Below are positions 8,794 through 17,600 of a stretch of 64,000 bases of DNA, one piece after another. The DNA comes from Alcaligenaceae bacterium SAGV5 (lineage in GTDB: Bacteria; Pseudomonadota; Gammaproteobacteria; Burkholderiales; Burkholderiaceae_B): positions 364,188-428,187 of the forward strand of contig SPDP01000004.1 of NCBI GenBank assembly GCA_009360345.1. Reading direction: 5' to 3'. Under the pieces are notes generated by a model. That model had not been told where the DNA came from. It searched no databases and saw only the letters and a program-made list of their open reading frames with translations. A program made the translations under genes and the position numbers. Within the stretch, counting starts at the first letter, position 1. Each line of letters opens with the position of its first letter.

Positions 8794-10005
8794 TCATTTC
8801 GGGGTGCCAGGAACCAGCAAGGCCGCCAGTCCCAGCGCCGCGCCGGTCGCGCATATCGCCTGCCACTGGCCCAGGCTCCATGCCACGCCGGCCAGGGCGG
8901 ATCCGGCCGCGCCGCCAAGAAAGAACAGACCGACGAACAGCGCGTTGACGCGGCTGCGGGCCGCGGGGTCCAGCAGATTGACGGCGCGCCGTCCCAGGGT
9001 CTGGTCGCCGGTGACGCCGGCATCCAGGACGATGGCCGCCAGGCCCATGGCGATCCAGGCCGCATGGCCACCGTGCCAGGCGCTTCCGGCCCAGGCCGCC
9101 AAGGCAAAGGCGCCGACCATGCCGAGATGGGAGATCGCCGTCACCGGCCGCGTCCAGCCCCGGTCGCCGGCCCGGCCCACCCAGGGCGTGATGAAGGCGG
9201 CGGCCGCGCCCACCAGCGCGAACACGGCGATGCCGCGCTGTCCCACGGAGTAGGGCGGCTGTGCGAGGCGCAGCGCGACGGCGGTCCAGAACAGGCTGAA
9301 GGCCGCCATGCTGAGGGCGGCGCTGGCCGCGCGCCGGCGCAGGACCGGTTCGCGGCGCAGCAGCGATCCCAGCGACACGATCAGATCGAGGTAGCGCGGA
9401 CCGGGCGGCGGCAGCCGGTCGGGAATGCCGCGCACCAGCGTCAGGCCGAGCGCCAGCGACGCCACGGCGCTGGCGGCATAGAACGCGCGCCAGCCCAGCG
9501 TGTCGGCCAGCAGGCTGGCCAACGGCCGGGACAGCAGAACGCCCACCATCAGGCCGCCCATGATGTCGCCGATCACCCGCCCCCTGATATCGGGGCCCAC
9601 CATGGCGGCGGCGATGGGCACCAGCACCTGGATGACGGAACTGGCCGCGCCCAGGACGAACAAGGCCGCCAGCAGCAGCGCGGCGGAGGGGCTGCACGCG
9701 GCGGTTGCCGCGGCCGCCGCGGCAACCGCCAGCATCGCGCGCACCAGGCGGCGGTGGGGCGCCACGTCCGCCAGGGGGACGAGCAGGAACAGCCCGGCCG
9801 CATAGCCCAGCAGCGTGATCATCGCCATCAGGCCCGACGACATCGGTGCGAGGCCCAGCGAGGCGCCCATGACGCCCACCAGCGTCTGCGGCGCGAAGAG
9901 ATTGGTGACGAGGACGCCGGTGGCGGTGCCGAACAGCAGCACCGGGGGCCGGGTCGATGGAGACGCGGGCGGGGCCAGGGCCCCGGATTTGCCGCAGGTG
10001 GTCAT
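8794..10005 (-). CDS. MFS transporter (DHA-type drug/metabolite exporter)
   Basis: 403-residue major facilitator with about 12 hydrophobic segments, for example LFGTATGVLVTNLFAPQTLV near the N-terminus and SGLMAMITLLGYAAGLFLLVPLADV with the loop 2-3 signature region (DVAPHRRLVRA). The ATG at 10005 is preceded by CGGAG; the ATG at 10035 lacks this. It is divergent from a LysR regulator gene, the usual arrangement for a substrate-induced exporter. Substrate unknown. Confidence 0.85.
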   Translation of the reverse strand: MTTCGKSGALAPPASPSTRPPVLLFGTATGVLVTNLFAPQTLVGVMGASLGLAPMSSGLMAMITLLGYAAGLFLLVPLADVAPHRRLVRAMLAVAAAAAATAACSPSAALLLAALFVLGAASSVIQVLVPIAAAMVGPDIRGRVIGDIMGGLMVGVLLSRPLASLLADTLGWRAFYAASAVASLALGLTLVRGIPDRLPPPGPRYLDLIVSLGSLLRREPVLRRRAASAALSMAAFSLFWTAVALRLAQPPYSVGQRGIAVFALVGAAAAFITPWVGRAGDRGWTRPVTAISHLGMVGAFALAAWAGSAWHGGHAAWIAMGLAAIVLDAGVTGDQTLGRRAVNLLDPAARSRVNALFVGLFFLGGAAGSALAGVAWSLGQWQAICATGAALGLAALLVPGTPK

Positions 10006-10111
10006 GCGAAGCTCCGTTTGATAAATTAATTGCATATCGAACGGAAACTTTATTTTTCTATCGCATGATCAAGCAATTCAATCCTTCGCATCATCATTAT
10101 GCGCGGATGTC

Positions 10112-11023
10112 ATGAACATCCATGACCTGGAAGCCTTCGTGGCGGTGGTGGAGACCGGTTCCATCGTCGGCGCGTCGGCCCGCCTGCACCTGACGCAGCC
10201 GGGTGTCACGCGTCGCGTGCAGAACCTGGAAGAGCGCCTGGGCGCGACCCTGCTGGACAGGCAGTCCAAGCCGCTGAAGCCGACGGCGGCGGGCCGCGAG
10301 GCCTACGAGCACGGCCGCCGGGTGCTGCGCTCGCTGGAAGACCTGAAGGCCGGGGTGTCGCCCCACGGGGAAGTGCGGGGCGAATTCCGGCTGGGCATCA
10401 TGCCCTACCTGTCCGAAGCCGCGCTGATGCAACCCTTCGATCGGCTGCGCACCGATTTCCCTGCGCTGACCCTGCGCGTGACCTCGGGCTGGTCGCCGCG
10501 CCTGGTGGAGCAGGTCGCGCGCAGCGAGCTGGATGCCGTCGCGGTATGCCTGGCCGATGGCGTGCCGCCGCCCGAGTCCCTGGTGTGCGACGACCTGGGC
10601 GCCCAGCGGGTGCTGCTGGTCGCCGCGCGTTCGCTGAAGGTGCCGCGCCGTCCGGATCTGGAACAGTTGTCCCGTTTTTCCTGGGTCATGAACGAGAACG
10701 GTTGCGGCTTCCGGGCTTACATCCGCCATCGGTTCGAGGCCGAGCGGCTGCCTTTCCAGGTAGCGGTCGAAGCCCTGAGCGTGGACCTGAGGATGTCGCT
10801 GGTGGCGCGCGGCTTCGGCATCGGCATCGTGACGCCCGCCGCGTTCGCGGGCGGCGCGTGGCGCGACGAGGTCGAGGTCATCGCGTCGCCTGATTTCCGT
10901 CCCCGCGTGCGCGCCTGGCTGTTGCACCGTGAGCCGGCGGGCCGGCTGGCGCGGCCCATCGCCGCGTTTCGGCAAGCGCTGGTCGAGGTGTTGAAGGAGC
11001 CGGACTCGCTGCGCGAGCCGTGA
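10112..11023 (+). CDS. LysR-family transcriptional regulator
   Basis: 303 residues. The N-terminal winged helix-turn-helix (GSIVGASARLHLTQPGVTRR, about residues 17-36) is followed by an effector-binding domain of the periplasmic-binding fold (about 90-295). It is divergent from the MFS gene with a 106-bp spacer, so it probably regulates the exporter and itself. No ligand can be deduced. Confidence 0.88.
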   Translation: MNIHDLEAFVAVVETGSIVGASARLHLTQPGVTRRVQNLEERLGATLLDRQSKPLKPTAAGREAYEHGRRVLRSLEDLKAGVSPHGEVRGEFRLGIMPYLSEAALMQPFDRLRTDFPALTLRVTSGWSPRLVEQVARSELDAVAVCLADGVPPPESLVCDDLGAQRVLLVAARSLKVPRRPDLEQLSRFSWVMNENGCGFRAYIRHRFEAERLPFQVAVEALSVDLRMSLVARGFGIGIVTPAAFAGGAWRDEVEVIASPDFRPRVRAWLLHREPAGRLARPIAAFRQALVEVLKEPDSLREP

Positions 11024-11117
11024 CCGGGGGGCCGATCAGTGCGGAGCAGGCAGGGGAGGCGCGGCAAGGTATCCGGGCGGGTTTGATGCGGGGTTTGCCG
11101 GGTTTTCAGGCCCCGAT

Positions 11118-11146
11118 TTGCAAGCCGAAAAAAGTGTCGCTATAAT
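11118..11146 (+). promoter_or_regulatory. near-consensus sigma-70 promoter of tRNA-Arg
   Basis: TTGCAA (11118-11123), a 17-bp spacer and TATAAT (11141-11146). The tRNA starts 14 bases downstream of the -10, so the leader is very short. Confidence 0.85.
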
Positions 11147-11160
11147 CTTATTTCTTTGCA

Positions 11161-11237
11161 GCGCCCGTAGCTCAGTTGGATAGAGTACTTGGCTACGAAC
11201 CAAGGGGTCGTGGGTTCGAATCCTGCCGGGCGCGCCA
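11161..11237 (+). tRNA. tRNA-Arg (anticodon ACG)
   Basis: 77 nt. The acceptor arms GCGCCCG and CGGGCGC pair fully, the discriminator is G and CCA is encoded. The anticodon stem CTTGG/CCAAG holds the loop CTACGAA with anticodon ACG, which is normally edited to ICG. The T arm has GTTCGAATC. Confidence 0.97.
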
Positions 11238-11244
11238 GTTGTAT

Positions 11245-11290
11245 AAGGGTGTTAGTGATAGTGGTCACTAACACCCTTTCCTTTTGCGCA
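11245..11290 (+). terminator. rho-independent terminator of tRNA-Arg
   Basis: A 14-bp perfect stem (AAGGGTGTTAGTGA, 11245-11258, with TCACTAACACCCTT, 11265-11278), a 6-base loop and a T-rich tail TTTCCTTTT. Confidence 0.88.
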
Positions 11291-11396
11291 GTCTTTTGCG
11301 CGACGTTTTCTCCCCCTTCATCCGTTCACCGCGCGCAGCAGGGATTACCTGATCCCGAGTTCCGCTGACCCGGTTTGCCTGTTCGATCCTGGTGGA

Positions 11397-11771
11397 TCAC
11401 CGACGCCGATCCCGCACGCGCGCGGAAGGAAGCGGAAGGCCCGCATGGGTCGTCAGCCAATGGCCGTACTTCGCTTCCAGGCCGCCAAACCAATCGCTTC
11501 CCAGCTCCACTACGAGCGCGTCCCTGGTATCGGAAAACTCGCCCTTGATCGAGGTGTCGAACATCGCGGCGTAGATATCGACCGCGGGCATGTCGGTGGC
11601 AACGAATACGCCGATGCCTTTGGAATCAATCCACAGCGGCGCGGCCTTGCTGTAGACCTTCTCTTGCAAATTGCGCAATGCCTTTTGAACCATGGCCGCG
11701 TTGTCTTTCGACGCGGACATGAGTACCAGGTACCGCTTCAGTTCTTCCGTGCTGCCGAATGGGTTTTCCAT
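11397..11771 (-). CDS. small conserved-looking protein of unknown function
   Basis: 124 residues, soluble, no signal peptide or membrane segment. Notable stretches are MENPFGSTEELKRYLVLMSA, IDSKGIGVFVATDMPAVDIY and VVELGSDWFGGLEAKYGHWL. The ATG at 11771 is preceded by AAAGGAG; the upstream ATG at 11810 is not. The even charge and codon pattern argue for a real gene. I do not recognise the family. It sits alone between the tRNA-Arg terminator and another small gene read in the opposite direction. Confidence 0.6.
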   Translation of the reverse strand: MENPFGSTEELKRYLVLMSASKDNAAMVQKALRNLQEKVYSKAAPLWIDSKGIGVFVATDMPAVDIYAAMFDTSIKGEFSDTRDALVVELGSDWFGGLEAKYGHWLTTHAGLPLPSARVRDRRR

Positions 11772-11975
11772 AGCTGACTCCTTTGCCAGGCGGGTGGGGG
11801 CGGCTCCCATTCTATGCGCCTGGGGCCGGTCGCTCGTCAGCGCACTACCCGCGTCGGCCTCGATGGTCGTTATTGCCGCATCGGCATCGGCTTTTTTCCG
11901 ATTTCAGCGCACGTTCTTGAAAATGGCCGCCAGGAACGACAGTTGCTGCCCATTGCCACTTTCGAGGAGGTCGAC

Positions 11976-12179
11976 ATGCTGACACTCAATGACGTTCAGG
12001 ATGCGATGCGCGTTTGGGACGAGGCTCATGCCGCGGTGCATGACTATTTCGGGAACAACGACATTCTTGATCCGCACTGCCGGATGGGATGGCAGGATCT
12101 GGTCGAAACCGAAAATCTGGCGCGGACGCAGGCCTTGACGGCCGTCAACAGTTATCGCGGCCAGGAGCAGGCAAAGTAG
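11976..12179 (+). CDS. small protein of unknown function
   Basis: 67 residues (MLTLNDVQDAMRVWDEAHAA at the start), acidic, with no signal or membrane segment. The GAGGAGG five bases before the ATG is a strong ribosome binding site, which argues for the short form over the 121-residue frame opening at 11814. Codon third positions are typical of the window. Possibly a helical small protein. No function is suggested by the neighbours. Confidence 0.55.
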   Translation: MLTLNDVQDAMRVWDEAHAAVHDYFGNNDILDPHCRMGWQDLVETENLARTQALTAVNSYRGQEQAK

Positions 12180-12487
12180 GCTACAAGCTGCGTCGCAGTC
12201 TTGCCGGTTGGACGCCGAGCTGCCCTGGATTGGGGGATGCCCGGGCGCTCTGCAACGCGGTTTGAGTGAACTCCACCTGTTCGCGCCGCGCGAAGAGGGG
12301 TCGCTCCGTCCACGGTTCGGCTGATCACGCCATGCGGTATCTGCGCCTTGCCGATACCGCGACCTACTTACCCATGCGACGATCGGTCGCGTGCCATCCC
12401 CCGCACTTCGCCCACCAACCCCGGGTACACTGCCTGTGTCGAAACGCTGCCCCGAGGCGCGGCTTTACGCCGTTGCCTCACTGACCC
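12180..12487. other. 308-bp intergenic region, likely holding the cytochrome promoter
   Basis: No convincing gene. A -10-like TACACT (12426-12431) is the best promoter candidate for the cytochrome genes; no good -35 is seen. The open frames here (for example 12266-12484) lack a ribosome binding site and have frame-shadow composition. Confidence 0.4.
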
Positions 12488-13216
12488 ATGCCATTCGTCA
12501 ACTACAAATACAAAATCCTGGGGGGACTTGCCGCGGTGGCCTTGTCGGCGCCGTTGGCGGCTCAGCAGCCCGAGAAGCTCGAACCGGGCACCATGGCGGG
12601 ACGCATGGCGGCCTGTACGGCCTGTCATGGCGCGCAAGGCCGCGCCGGGCCCGATGGCTATTACCCCCGCATCGCCGGCAAGCCGGCCGACTACCTGTAC
12701 AACCAGCTCGTCTATTTCCGCGCCGGCCAGCGCCAGTACCGGCCGATGCAGCATCTGCTCGAGAACATGTCGGACGATTACCTGCAACAGATCGCCGTGT
12801 GGTTCTCCGACCAGCATCCTCCTTATCCCGACCCCAGGCCTTCCCGCCTGCCCGCCGCCACGCTGGAGCACGGCCGGCAGCTCGTGATGGAGGGAGACCG
12901 CGCGCGCGGGGTGCCCGCTTGCGTGTCCTGTCATGGGCAGGCGCTGTCCGGTGTGTTGCCGGCGGTGCCGGCGTTGCTGGGGCTGCCGCATGATTACCTG
13001 AGTTCGCAGTTCGGCGCGTGGACCAACGGCCTGCGCAAGGCGATCGCGCCCGATTGCATGGCGGATATCGCGCGCCGCCTGACGCCCGAGGACGTCAGCG
13101 CGGTGGCGGGGTGGCTGTCATCGCAGCCGGTGCGCGAGGTGGTTCCGGCCGCCAGCCTGCCCGGGCCGATGCCGATGGAATGCGGCAGCCAGGTGCACGT
13201 GGGGAGCCGGCGATGA
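12488..13216 (+). CDS. di-haem cytochrome c (c4/c553-like)
   Basis: 242 residues, exported (hydrophobic ILGGLAAVALSAPLAAQ). Two haem c motifs: CTACH (Cys43, Cys46, His47) and CVSCH (Cys145, Cys148, His149). Met residues after each site could be axial ligands. Periplasmic electron carrier. The stop overlaps the start of the next cytochrome gene (ATGA), so the two are probably co-translated and may form one electron-transfer unit. No dehydrogenase or oxidase subunit is adjacent. Confidence 0.87.
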   Translation: MPFVNYKYKILGGLAAVALSAPLAAQQPEKLEPGTMAGRMAACTACHGAQGRAGPDGYYPRIAGKPADYLYNQLVYFRAGQRQYRPMQHLLENMSDDYLQQIAVWFSDQHPPYPDPRPSRLPAATLEHGRQLVMEGDRARGVPACVSCHGQALSGVLPAVPALLGLPHDYLSSQFGAWTNGLRKAIAPDCMADIARRLTPEDVSAVAGWLSSQPVREVVPAASLPGPMPMECGSQVHVGSRR

Positions 13217-14490
13217 ACAAGCGTGGATTCCTGTTGGGTGTGCTGGCGGTGGCTGTCGCGGCGGTGGGGACGGTGTTCTGGATGGGGCATCGGGAGTACG
13301 ACGCGCCCGCCCAGGCCACTGCCGCGGAAGAGGGCGGGCAGCAGGTGGAGCGCGGGCGCTATCTGGCGCGCCTGGGCAATTGCGTGGGATGCCATACGGC
13401 GCCGGGCGGCGAGGCCTTTGCCGGCGGCCGGGCGCTGGCCACGCCGTTCGGCACGTTCTATGGCCCGAACCTGACGCCTGATCCGGCGAACGGCCTGGGC
13501 AAATGGAGCGCCGACGATTTCTGGCGCGCGCTGCATCAGGGCAAGGCGCCGGACGGCAGCCTGTTGTATCCGGCCTTTCCGTATCCGAGTTATCGCCATG
13601 TCTCGCGGGCGGATGCGGACGCGCTATTCGCCTATCTGCGTTCGCTGCCGCCGGTGGCGCGGGCGAACCGGCCGCATGAGCTCGAGTTCCCCTACGACCA
13701 GCGCTGGCTGGTGGCGGTGTGGCGGGCCTTCTATTTCCGGCCGATGTCGGACGAACCCGCTCCGGCGGAGCCGTCCGAGGCCTGGCTGCGCGGACGTTAT
13801 CTGGTCCAAGGCCTGGCCCACTGCGCGGAGTGCCATACGCCGCGCAACCGCCTGGGTGCGATGGCGCCGGATGCGGGGCTGGCCGGCTCGCTGATCGGCG
13901 GGCAGTCGTGGTATGCGCCGCCTTTGACGGGCGATCGTGTGACCGGTCTGGGGGAGTGGACCCGGCAGGATGTCATCGATCTGCTCAAGACCGGCATCGC
14001 TCCCCGCTCGCATGCGGCAGGGCCGATGGCCGAGGCGGTTCATCAGGGCTTCCAGTATGCGAACGATGCGGACCTGGAAGCGATGGCGGTCTATCTGAAG
14101 TCGCTGCCGGCGGTCGGCACCGATCCCGCCTCGGTATCCGCCGCCGCCTCGCCCGCGCTGATGGCCGCGGGAGGCAAGCTCTACGAGCAGCATTGCGCCC
14201 AATGCCACGGTGCCGATGGACAAGGGCGGCCGCCAGCTTGGCCGCCGCTGGCGGGCAATATCTCGGTCGTCGCCGCTTCGTCGGACAACGCGGTGCACAT
14301 GGTCCTGTCGGGCGGTTTCGCGCCGGCGACGGCGGGCAACCCCCAACCGCACGGCATGCCGCCGTTCGGCCAGTCGCTGGGGGACCAGGACGTGGCGGCC
14401 GTGGTGTCGTTCATCCGCCAGAACTGGGGCAACCAGGCCAGCGCCGTCAGCCTGCCCGAGGTGCGCCGCGTGCGCGAGGCCGTGCGCTAG
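13213..14490 (+). CDS. tri-haem membrane-anchored cytochrome c (alcohol dehydrogenase subunit type)
   Basis: 425 residues with an N-terminal signal/anchor (FLLGVLAVAVAAVGTVFW). Three CxxCH motifs: Cys57-Cys60-His61, Cys204-Cys207-His208 and Cys328-Cys331-His332. Length and motif spacing match the cytochrome subunits of membrane alcohol, gluconate and related dehydrogenases, which pass electrons to ubiquinone or an oxidase. The catalytic subunit is not in the window. The frame opens upstream at 13018, but the ATG overlapping the previous stop is the plausible start. Confidence 0.87.
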   Translation: MNKRGFLLGVLAVAVAAVGTVFWMGHREYDAPAQATAAEEGGQQVERGRYLARLGNCVGCHTAPGGEAFAGGRALATPFGTFYGPNLTPDPANGLGKWSADDFWRALHQGKAPDGSLLYPAFPYPSYRHVSRADADALFAYLRSLPPVARANRPHELEFPYDQRWLVAVWRAFYFRPMSDEPAPAEPSEAWLRGRYLVQGLAHCAECHTPRNRLGAMAPDAGLAGSLIGGQSWYAPPLTGDRVTGLGEWTRQDVIDLLKTGIAPRSHAAGPMAEAVHQGFQYANDADLEAMAVYLKSLPAVGTDPASVSAAASPALMAAGGKLYEQHCAQCHGADGQGRPPAWPPLAGNISVVAASSDNAVHMVLSGGFAPATAGNPQPHGMPPFGQSLGDQDVAAVVSFIRQNWGNQASAVSLPEVRRVREAVR

Positions 14491-14502
14491 TGAACCCGCG
14501 CA

Positions 14503-14540
14503 CGGCTCCGGTCCGGCTTCAGCGTGCCGTGCCGGAGCCG
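14503..14540. terminator. possible bidirectional terminator hairpin
   Basis: CGGCTCCGG (14503-14511) pairs with CCGGAGCCG (14532-14540) around a 20-base loop. It lies between the cytochrome stop and the convergent DUF72 gene and overlaps the 3' end of the latter. No T tract. Confidence 0.4.
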
Positions 14541-15442
14541 CGGGCACGGCGCGGCTGCCGCATCGTGCCGTCGAAGGCTTGCGCGTTGCGCATGCCCTGG
14601 TCCTCGAAGTTGGTGTTGAACAAGACGTGGACGTTGGCCGCGGCCTGCGTGAGCCGGCGTACCAGTTCGGCGATCCGTTCCAGCTCCCCGGGGGTGTATT
14701 CGTAGACGAAGCGGCCCGACGAGGCGGCGATGCCCCGGCGGTTCCAGGCTTCCTCATTGCGTCCGTGCAGGCGTACCACCGCCAGGTCGGGGCGCGTCGC
14801 CGTCCAGACGGCGGGCACGCTGTTCACGTGTTTGTCCGGGCTGTCGACCACGGTATGGGCCGCGCCGAGGTCGCGCAGCAGGGCCAGCGTGCCGGCCCGG
14901 CCCGCCGGGTCCAGCCAGCCGCGATGGCGGAATTCCACCGCGTGGACCTGATCCTCCATGCGGCGCGCGCAGGCGCGCACGAGGGCGCGGCCGGCGGCGT
15001 TGTTGCGCACCCGGGGGGCGTACTGGAAATGGACCGCGGCCAACTGGCCGCTCTGGCGCAGCGGCTCCAGGCCTTGCAGGAAACGGCTCCAGAGTTCGTC
15101 GCGCAGTTCGCCCGGCAGGGTGGCATGGTCGACGATGCGGGCCTCGGGGGGAAGCTCCCCGGCGATATCGGCCGGCAGCGCCGCGGCCGGGGTCAGATGC
15201 CCGGTGAAGAGGCGGAAGGCCTTCAGGTGGAAGACGAAGTCCGGCGGCGTGCGCTGGGTCCACAGGTGCGCCGTGCGCGCGGCCGGCAGCCGGTAGTAGC
15301 TGCTGTCCACCTCGACCAGCGGGAAGCGCGAGGCGTAGAAGCGCAGCCGGTCCTCGGCCGTGCGGGCCGAGGCGGGATAGAAGCGGCCGCAGGCCAGCAG
15401 GGTGGGGTCGGTCCAGGATGAGGTGCCGACGCGGACGGTCAT
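14519..15442 (-). CDS. DUF72 (YecE-like) family protein
   Basis: 307 residues, a TIM-barrel-like family of unknown activity. Typical features: the opening VRVGTSSWTDPTLL, VEVDSSYYRLP, VFHLKAFRLFTGH, HFQYAPRV, and the C-terminal region with YEYTPGELERIAEL and VHVLFNTNFEDQGMRNA. The frame is open further upstream to 15796, but that part overlaps the divergent helicase gene and is a shadow; the ATG at 15442 starts right at the family N-terminus. It shares a short intergenic region carrying a LexA-like box with the helicase. Confidence 0.82.
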   Translation of the reverse strand: MTVRVGTSSWTDPTLLACGRFYPASARTAEDRLRFYASRFPLVEVDSSYYRLPAARTAHLWTQRTPPDFVFHLKAFRLFTGHLTPAAALPADIAGELPPEARIVDHATLPGELRDELWSRFLQGLEPLRQSGQLAAVHFQYAPRVRNNAAGRALVRACARRMEDQVHAVEFRHRGWLDPAGRAGTLALLRDLGAAHTVVDSPDKHVNSVPAVWTATRPDLAVVRLHGRNEEAWNRRGIAASSGRFVYEYTPGELERIAELVRRLTQAAANVHVLFNTNFEDQGMRNAQAFDGTMRQPRRARGSGTAR

Positions 15443-15475
15443 GGCGGGAAATCCGGCGGAAGGGGCATGGGCGTT

Positions 15476-15497
15476 TATACTGGATGAATATACAGTT
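15476..15497. promoter_or_regulatory. LexA (SOS) box-like operator overlapping a -10
   Basis: TACTGGATGAATATACAGTT (15478-15497) matches the Gram-negative LexA consensus CTGT-N8-ACAG in 7 of 8 core bases (CTGG instead of CTGT at 15480-15483) with an AT-rich centre. It overlaps a -10-like TATACT (15476-15481) and ends 12 bases before the helicase ATG. The palindrome could also affect the divergent DUF72 gene. Confidence 0.68.
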
Positions 15498-15509
15498 TTC
15501 CTGTGTCCC

Positions 15510-17588
15510 ATGTCACATGCTCCCGACACGCCGGCCCACGATCCCTGGGCCGACCTGAATCCCCGCCAGCGCGAGGCCGTCGAGTACGGCACGGGCGCCG
15601 ATGCCGGCCTTTGCGGACCGTTGCTGGTCATTGCCGGCGCGGGCTCGGGCAAGACCAGCACGCTGGCCCACCGGGTGGCGAACCTGGTCCTGAAGGGGGT
15701 CGATCCGCACCGGATCCTGCTGCTGACATTCTCGCGCCGGGCCGCCATCGAGATGGAGCGCCGCGCGGGCCGGGTGATGCAGGCCGTGCTGGGCATGGGC
15801 GGGCAGCCACCATCACTGCCCTGGTCCGGGACGTTCCACGCCGTGGGGGCGCGGTTGCTGCGCGACTATGCTCCGCGCATCGGCCTGTCCGAGGCGTTCA
15901 CCATCCATGACCGGGGAGACGCCGAGGACCTGATGGGCTTCGCGCGGCACGAACTGGGGTTTTCCGGCACCAAGTCCCGCTTTCCCTTGAAGGGCACCTG
16001 CCTGGCCATCTACTCGCGCGCCGTCAATAGCCAGGCGCCGCTGGATGGCGTGCTGGCCCGGCATTTCCCCTGGTGCGCGCAATGGGAAGAGCAACTGAAG
16101 ACGCTGTTCGGCGCCTACGTGCAGGCCAAGCAGGACCAGCACGTGCTGGATTACGACGACCTGCTCCTGTACTGGGCCGAGATGACGAAGGAGCCCGCCA
16201 TCGCCGCCGAGCTGGGCGCCGCCTTCGACCATGTACTGGTCGACGAATACCAGGACACCAACCGTCTGCAGGCGGAGATCCTGCTGGCCATGAAGCCGGA
16301 CGGCCGCGGCCTGACGGTGGTGGGGGACGATGCCCAGTCCATCTATTCGTTCCGCGCCGCCACCGTGCGCAACATCCTGGATTTTCCCTCGCAATTCTCG
16401 CGGCCCGCGCACCTCGTCACGCTGGACCGCAACTATCGCTCGACCCAGCCTATCCTGGACGCGTCCAACGCGGTCATCGCCGAGGCGCCCGAGCGCCACG
16501 CCAAGCAACTCTGGACCGACCGTGCCTCGGCGCAGCGGCCGCAACTGGTCTACGTCAGCGACGAGCCAGGGCAGGCGAGATGGGTGGCGGACCAGATCCT
16601 GGCACGGCGCGAGACTGGCGTGCGGCTGATGTCGCAGGCGGTGCTGTTCCGCGCGGCCAGCCACAGCGCCGGACTCGAGCTCGAACTCACCCGCCGCAAC
16701 ATCCCTTTCGTGAAGTTCGGCGGCTTGAAATTCCTCGAGGCCGCCCATGTGAAGGACGTGCTGGCCCTGTTGCGTTGGGCGGCCAACCCGCTCAGCCGCC
16801 TGTCCGGTTTTCGCGTGGCGCAGTTGATGCCCGGCATCGGTCCGGCCAACGCCGCCCGCCTGCTCGATGCCATGGCCGGGCCCGGGCAGGCGGTGCGGGC
16901 CCTGGCCGATTTCTCGCCGCCTGCCGCCGCGGCGGAAGACTGGAAGGTCTTCGCCGATACTTTCGTGGCGCTCAGCGACGCCGGCCTGGCCTGGCCCGCG
17001 CACCTGGACCTCGCGCTGCGATGGTACGGCCCGCACCTGCAACGGCTGTATGACGACGCGGTGGTGCGCCTGGCCGACCTCGACCAGCTGGCGCGCATCG
17101 CCGGCACCTACGGGTCGCGCGAGCAGTTCCTGACCGAGCTGACCCTGGACCCGCCCGATGCCACCAGCGCGCAGTCGGGGCAGCCGCTGCTGGACGAGGA
17201 CTATCTCATCCTGTCCACCATCCATTCGGCCAAGGGGCAGGAATGGAAGGCCGTCTACGTGCTGAACGTGGTCGACGGCTGCATCCCTTCCGACATGAGC
17301 ACCGGCGACGCCGACGAGATCGAAGAGGAACGGCGCCTGCTGTACGTGGCCATGACCCGCGCGAAGGAGGATCTGCAGCTGGTCGTGCCGCAGCGCTTCT
17401 ATGTGCACCAGCAAAGCGGGGTGGGCGACCGCCACGTCTACGGTACGCGCAGCCGCTTCATCCCGGAACGCATGCTGCCGTTGTTCGAGGTCCTGCCCAA
17501 GGCGAGGCAAGGCGCGGCCGCGCCCGCGCCGGTCCAGCCGGCTGTCCGCGTCGACATCGCGAGCCGCATGCGCAACGCCTGGCGCTAG
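15510..17588 (+). CDS. UvrD/Rep-family ATP-dependent DNA helicase
   Basis: 692-residue superfamily 1A 3'-5' helicase. Motifs in order: Q-motif region LNPRQREAVEYG, Walker A IAGAGSGKTST, motif Ia LLTFSRRAAIEM, motif II VLVDEYQDTN, motif III VVGDDAQSIYSFR, motif IV DRNYRST, motif V STIHSAKGQEWKAVYV, motif VI EEERRLLYVAMTRAKEDL. It acts on DNA repair or replication intermediates. The ATG at 15510 was chosen because the Q-motif lies about 20 residues in and the earlier start would overlap the DUF72 gene. The LexA-like box upstream suggests DNA-damage induction. Confidence 0.92.
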   Translation: MSHAPDTPAHDPWADLNPRQREAVEYGTGADAGLCGPLLVIAGAGSGKTSTLAHRVANLVLKGVDPHRILLLTFSRRAAIEMERRAGRVMQAVLGMGGQPPSLPWSGTFHAVGARLLRDYAPRIGLSEAFTIHDRGDAEDLMGFARHELGFSGTKSRFPLKGTCLAIYSRAVNSQAPLDGVLARHFPWCAQWEEQLKTLFGAYVQAKQDQHVLDYDDLLLYWAEMTKEPAIAAELGAAFDHVLVDEYQDTNRLQAEILLAMKPDGRGLTVVGDDAQSIYSFRAATVRNILDFPSQFSRPAHLVTLDRNYRSTQPILDASNAVIAEAPERHAKQLWTDRASAQRPQLVYVSDEPGQARWVADQILARRETGVRLMSQAVLFRAASHSAGLELELTRRNIPFVKFGGLKFLEAAHVKDVLALLRWAANPLSRLSGFRVAQLMPGIGPANAARLLDAMAGPGQAVRALADFSPPAAAAEDWKVFADTFVALSDAGLAWPAHLDLALRWYGPHLQRLYDDAVVRLADLDQLARIAGTYGSREQFLTELTLDPPDATSAQSGQPLLDEDYLILSTIHSAKGQEWKAVYVLNVVDGCIPSDMSTGDADEIEEERRLLYVAMTRAKEDLQLVVPQRFYVHQQSGVGDRHVYGTRSRFIPERMLPLFEVLPKARQGAAAPAPVQPAVRVDIASRMRNAWR

Positions 17589-17600
17589 GCGGCAAAATGC

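Noticed and set aside
10028..10078. AATTGC and GCAATT inverted repeat between the MFS and LysR genes as a LysR box
   Set aside because: The arms are 39 bases apart, too far for a typical T-N11-A LysR site; no better site could be chosen by eye.
12266..12484. 72-codon plus-strand frame before the cytochrome genes
   Set aside because: No ribosome binding site, Arg/Cys-rich composition unlike real genes here, and no motif.
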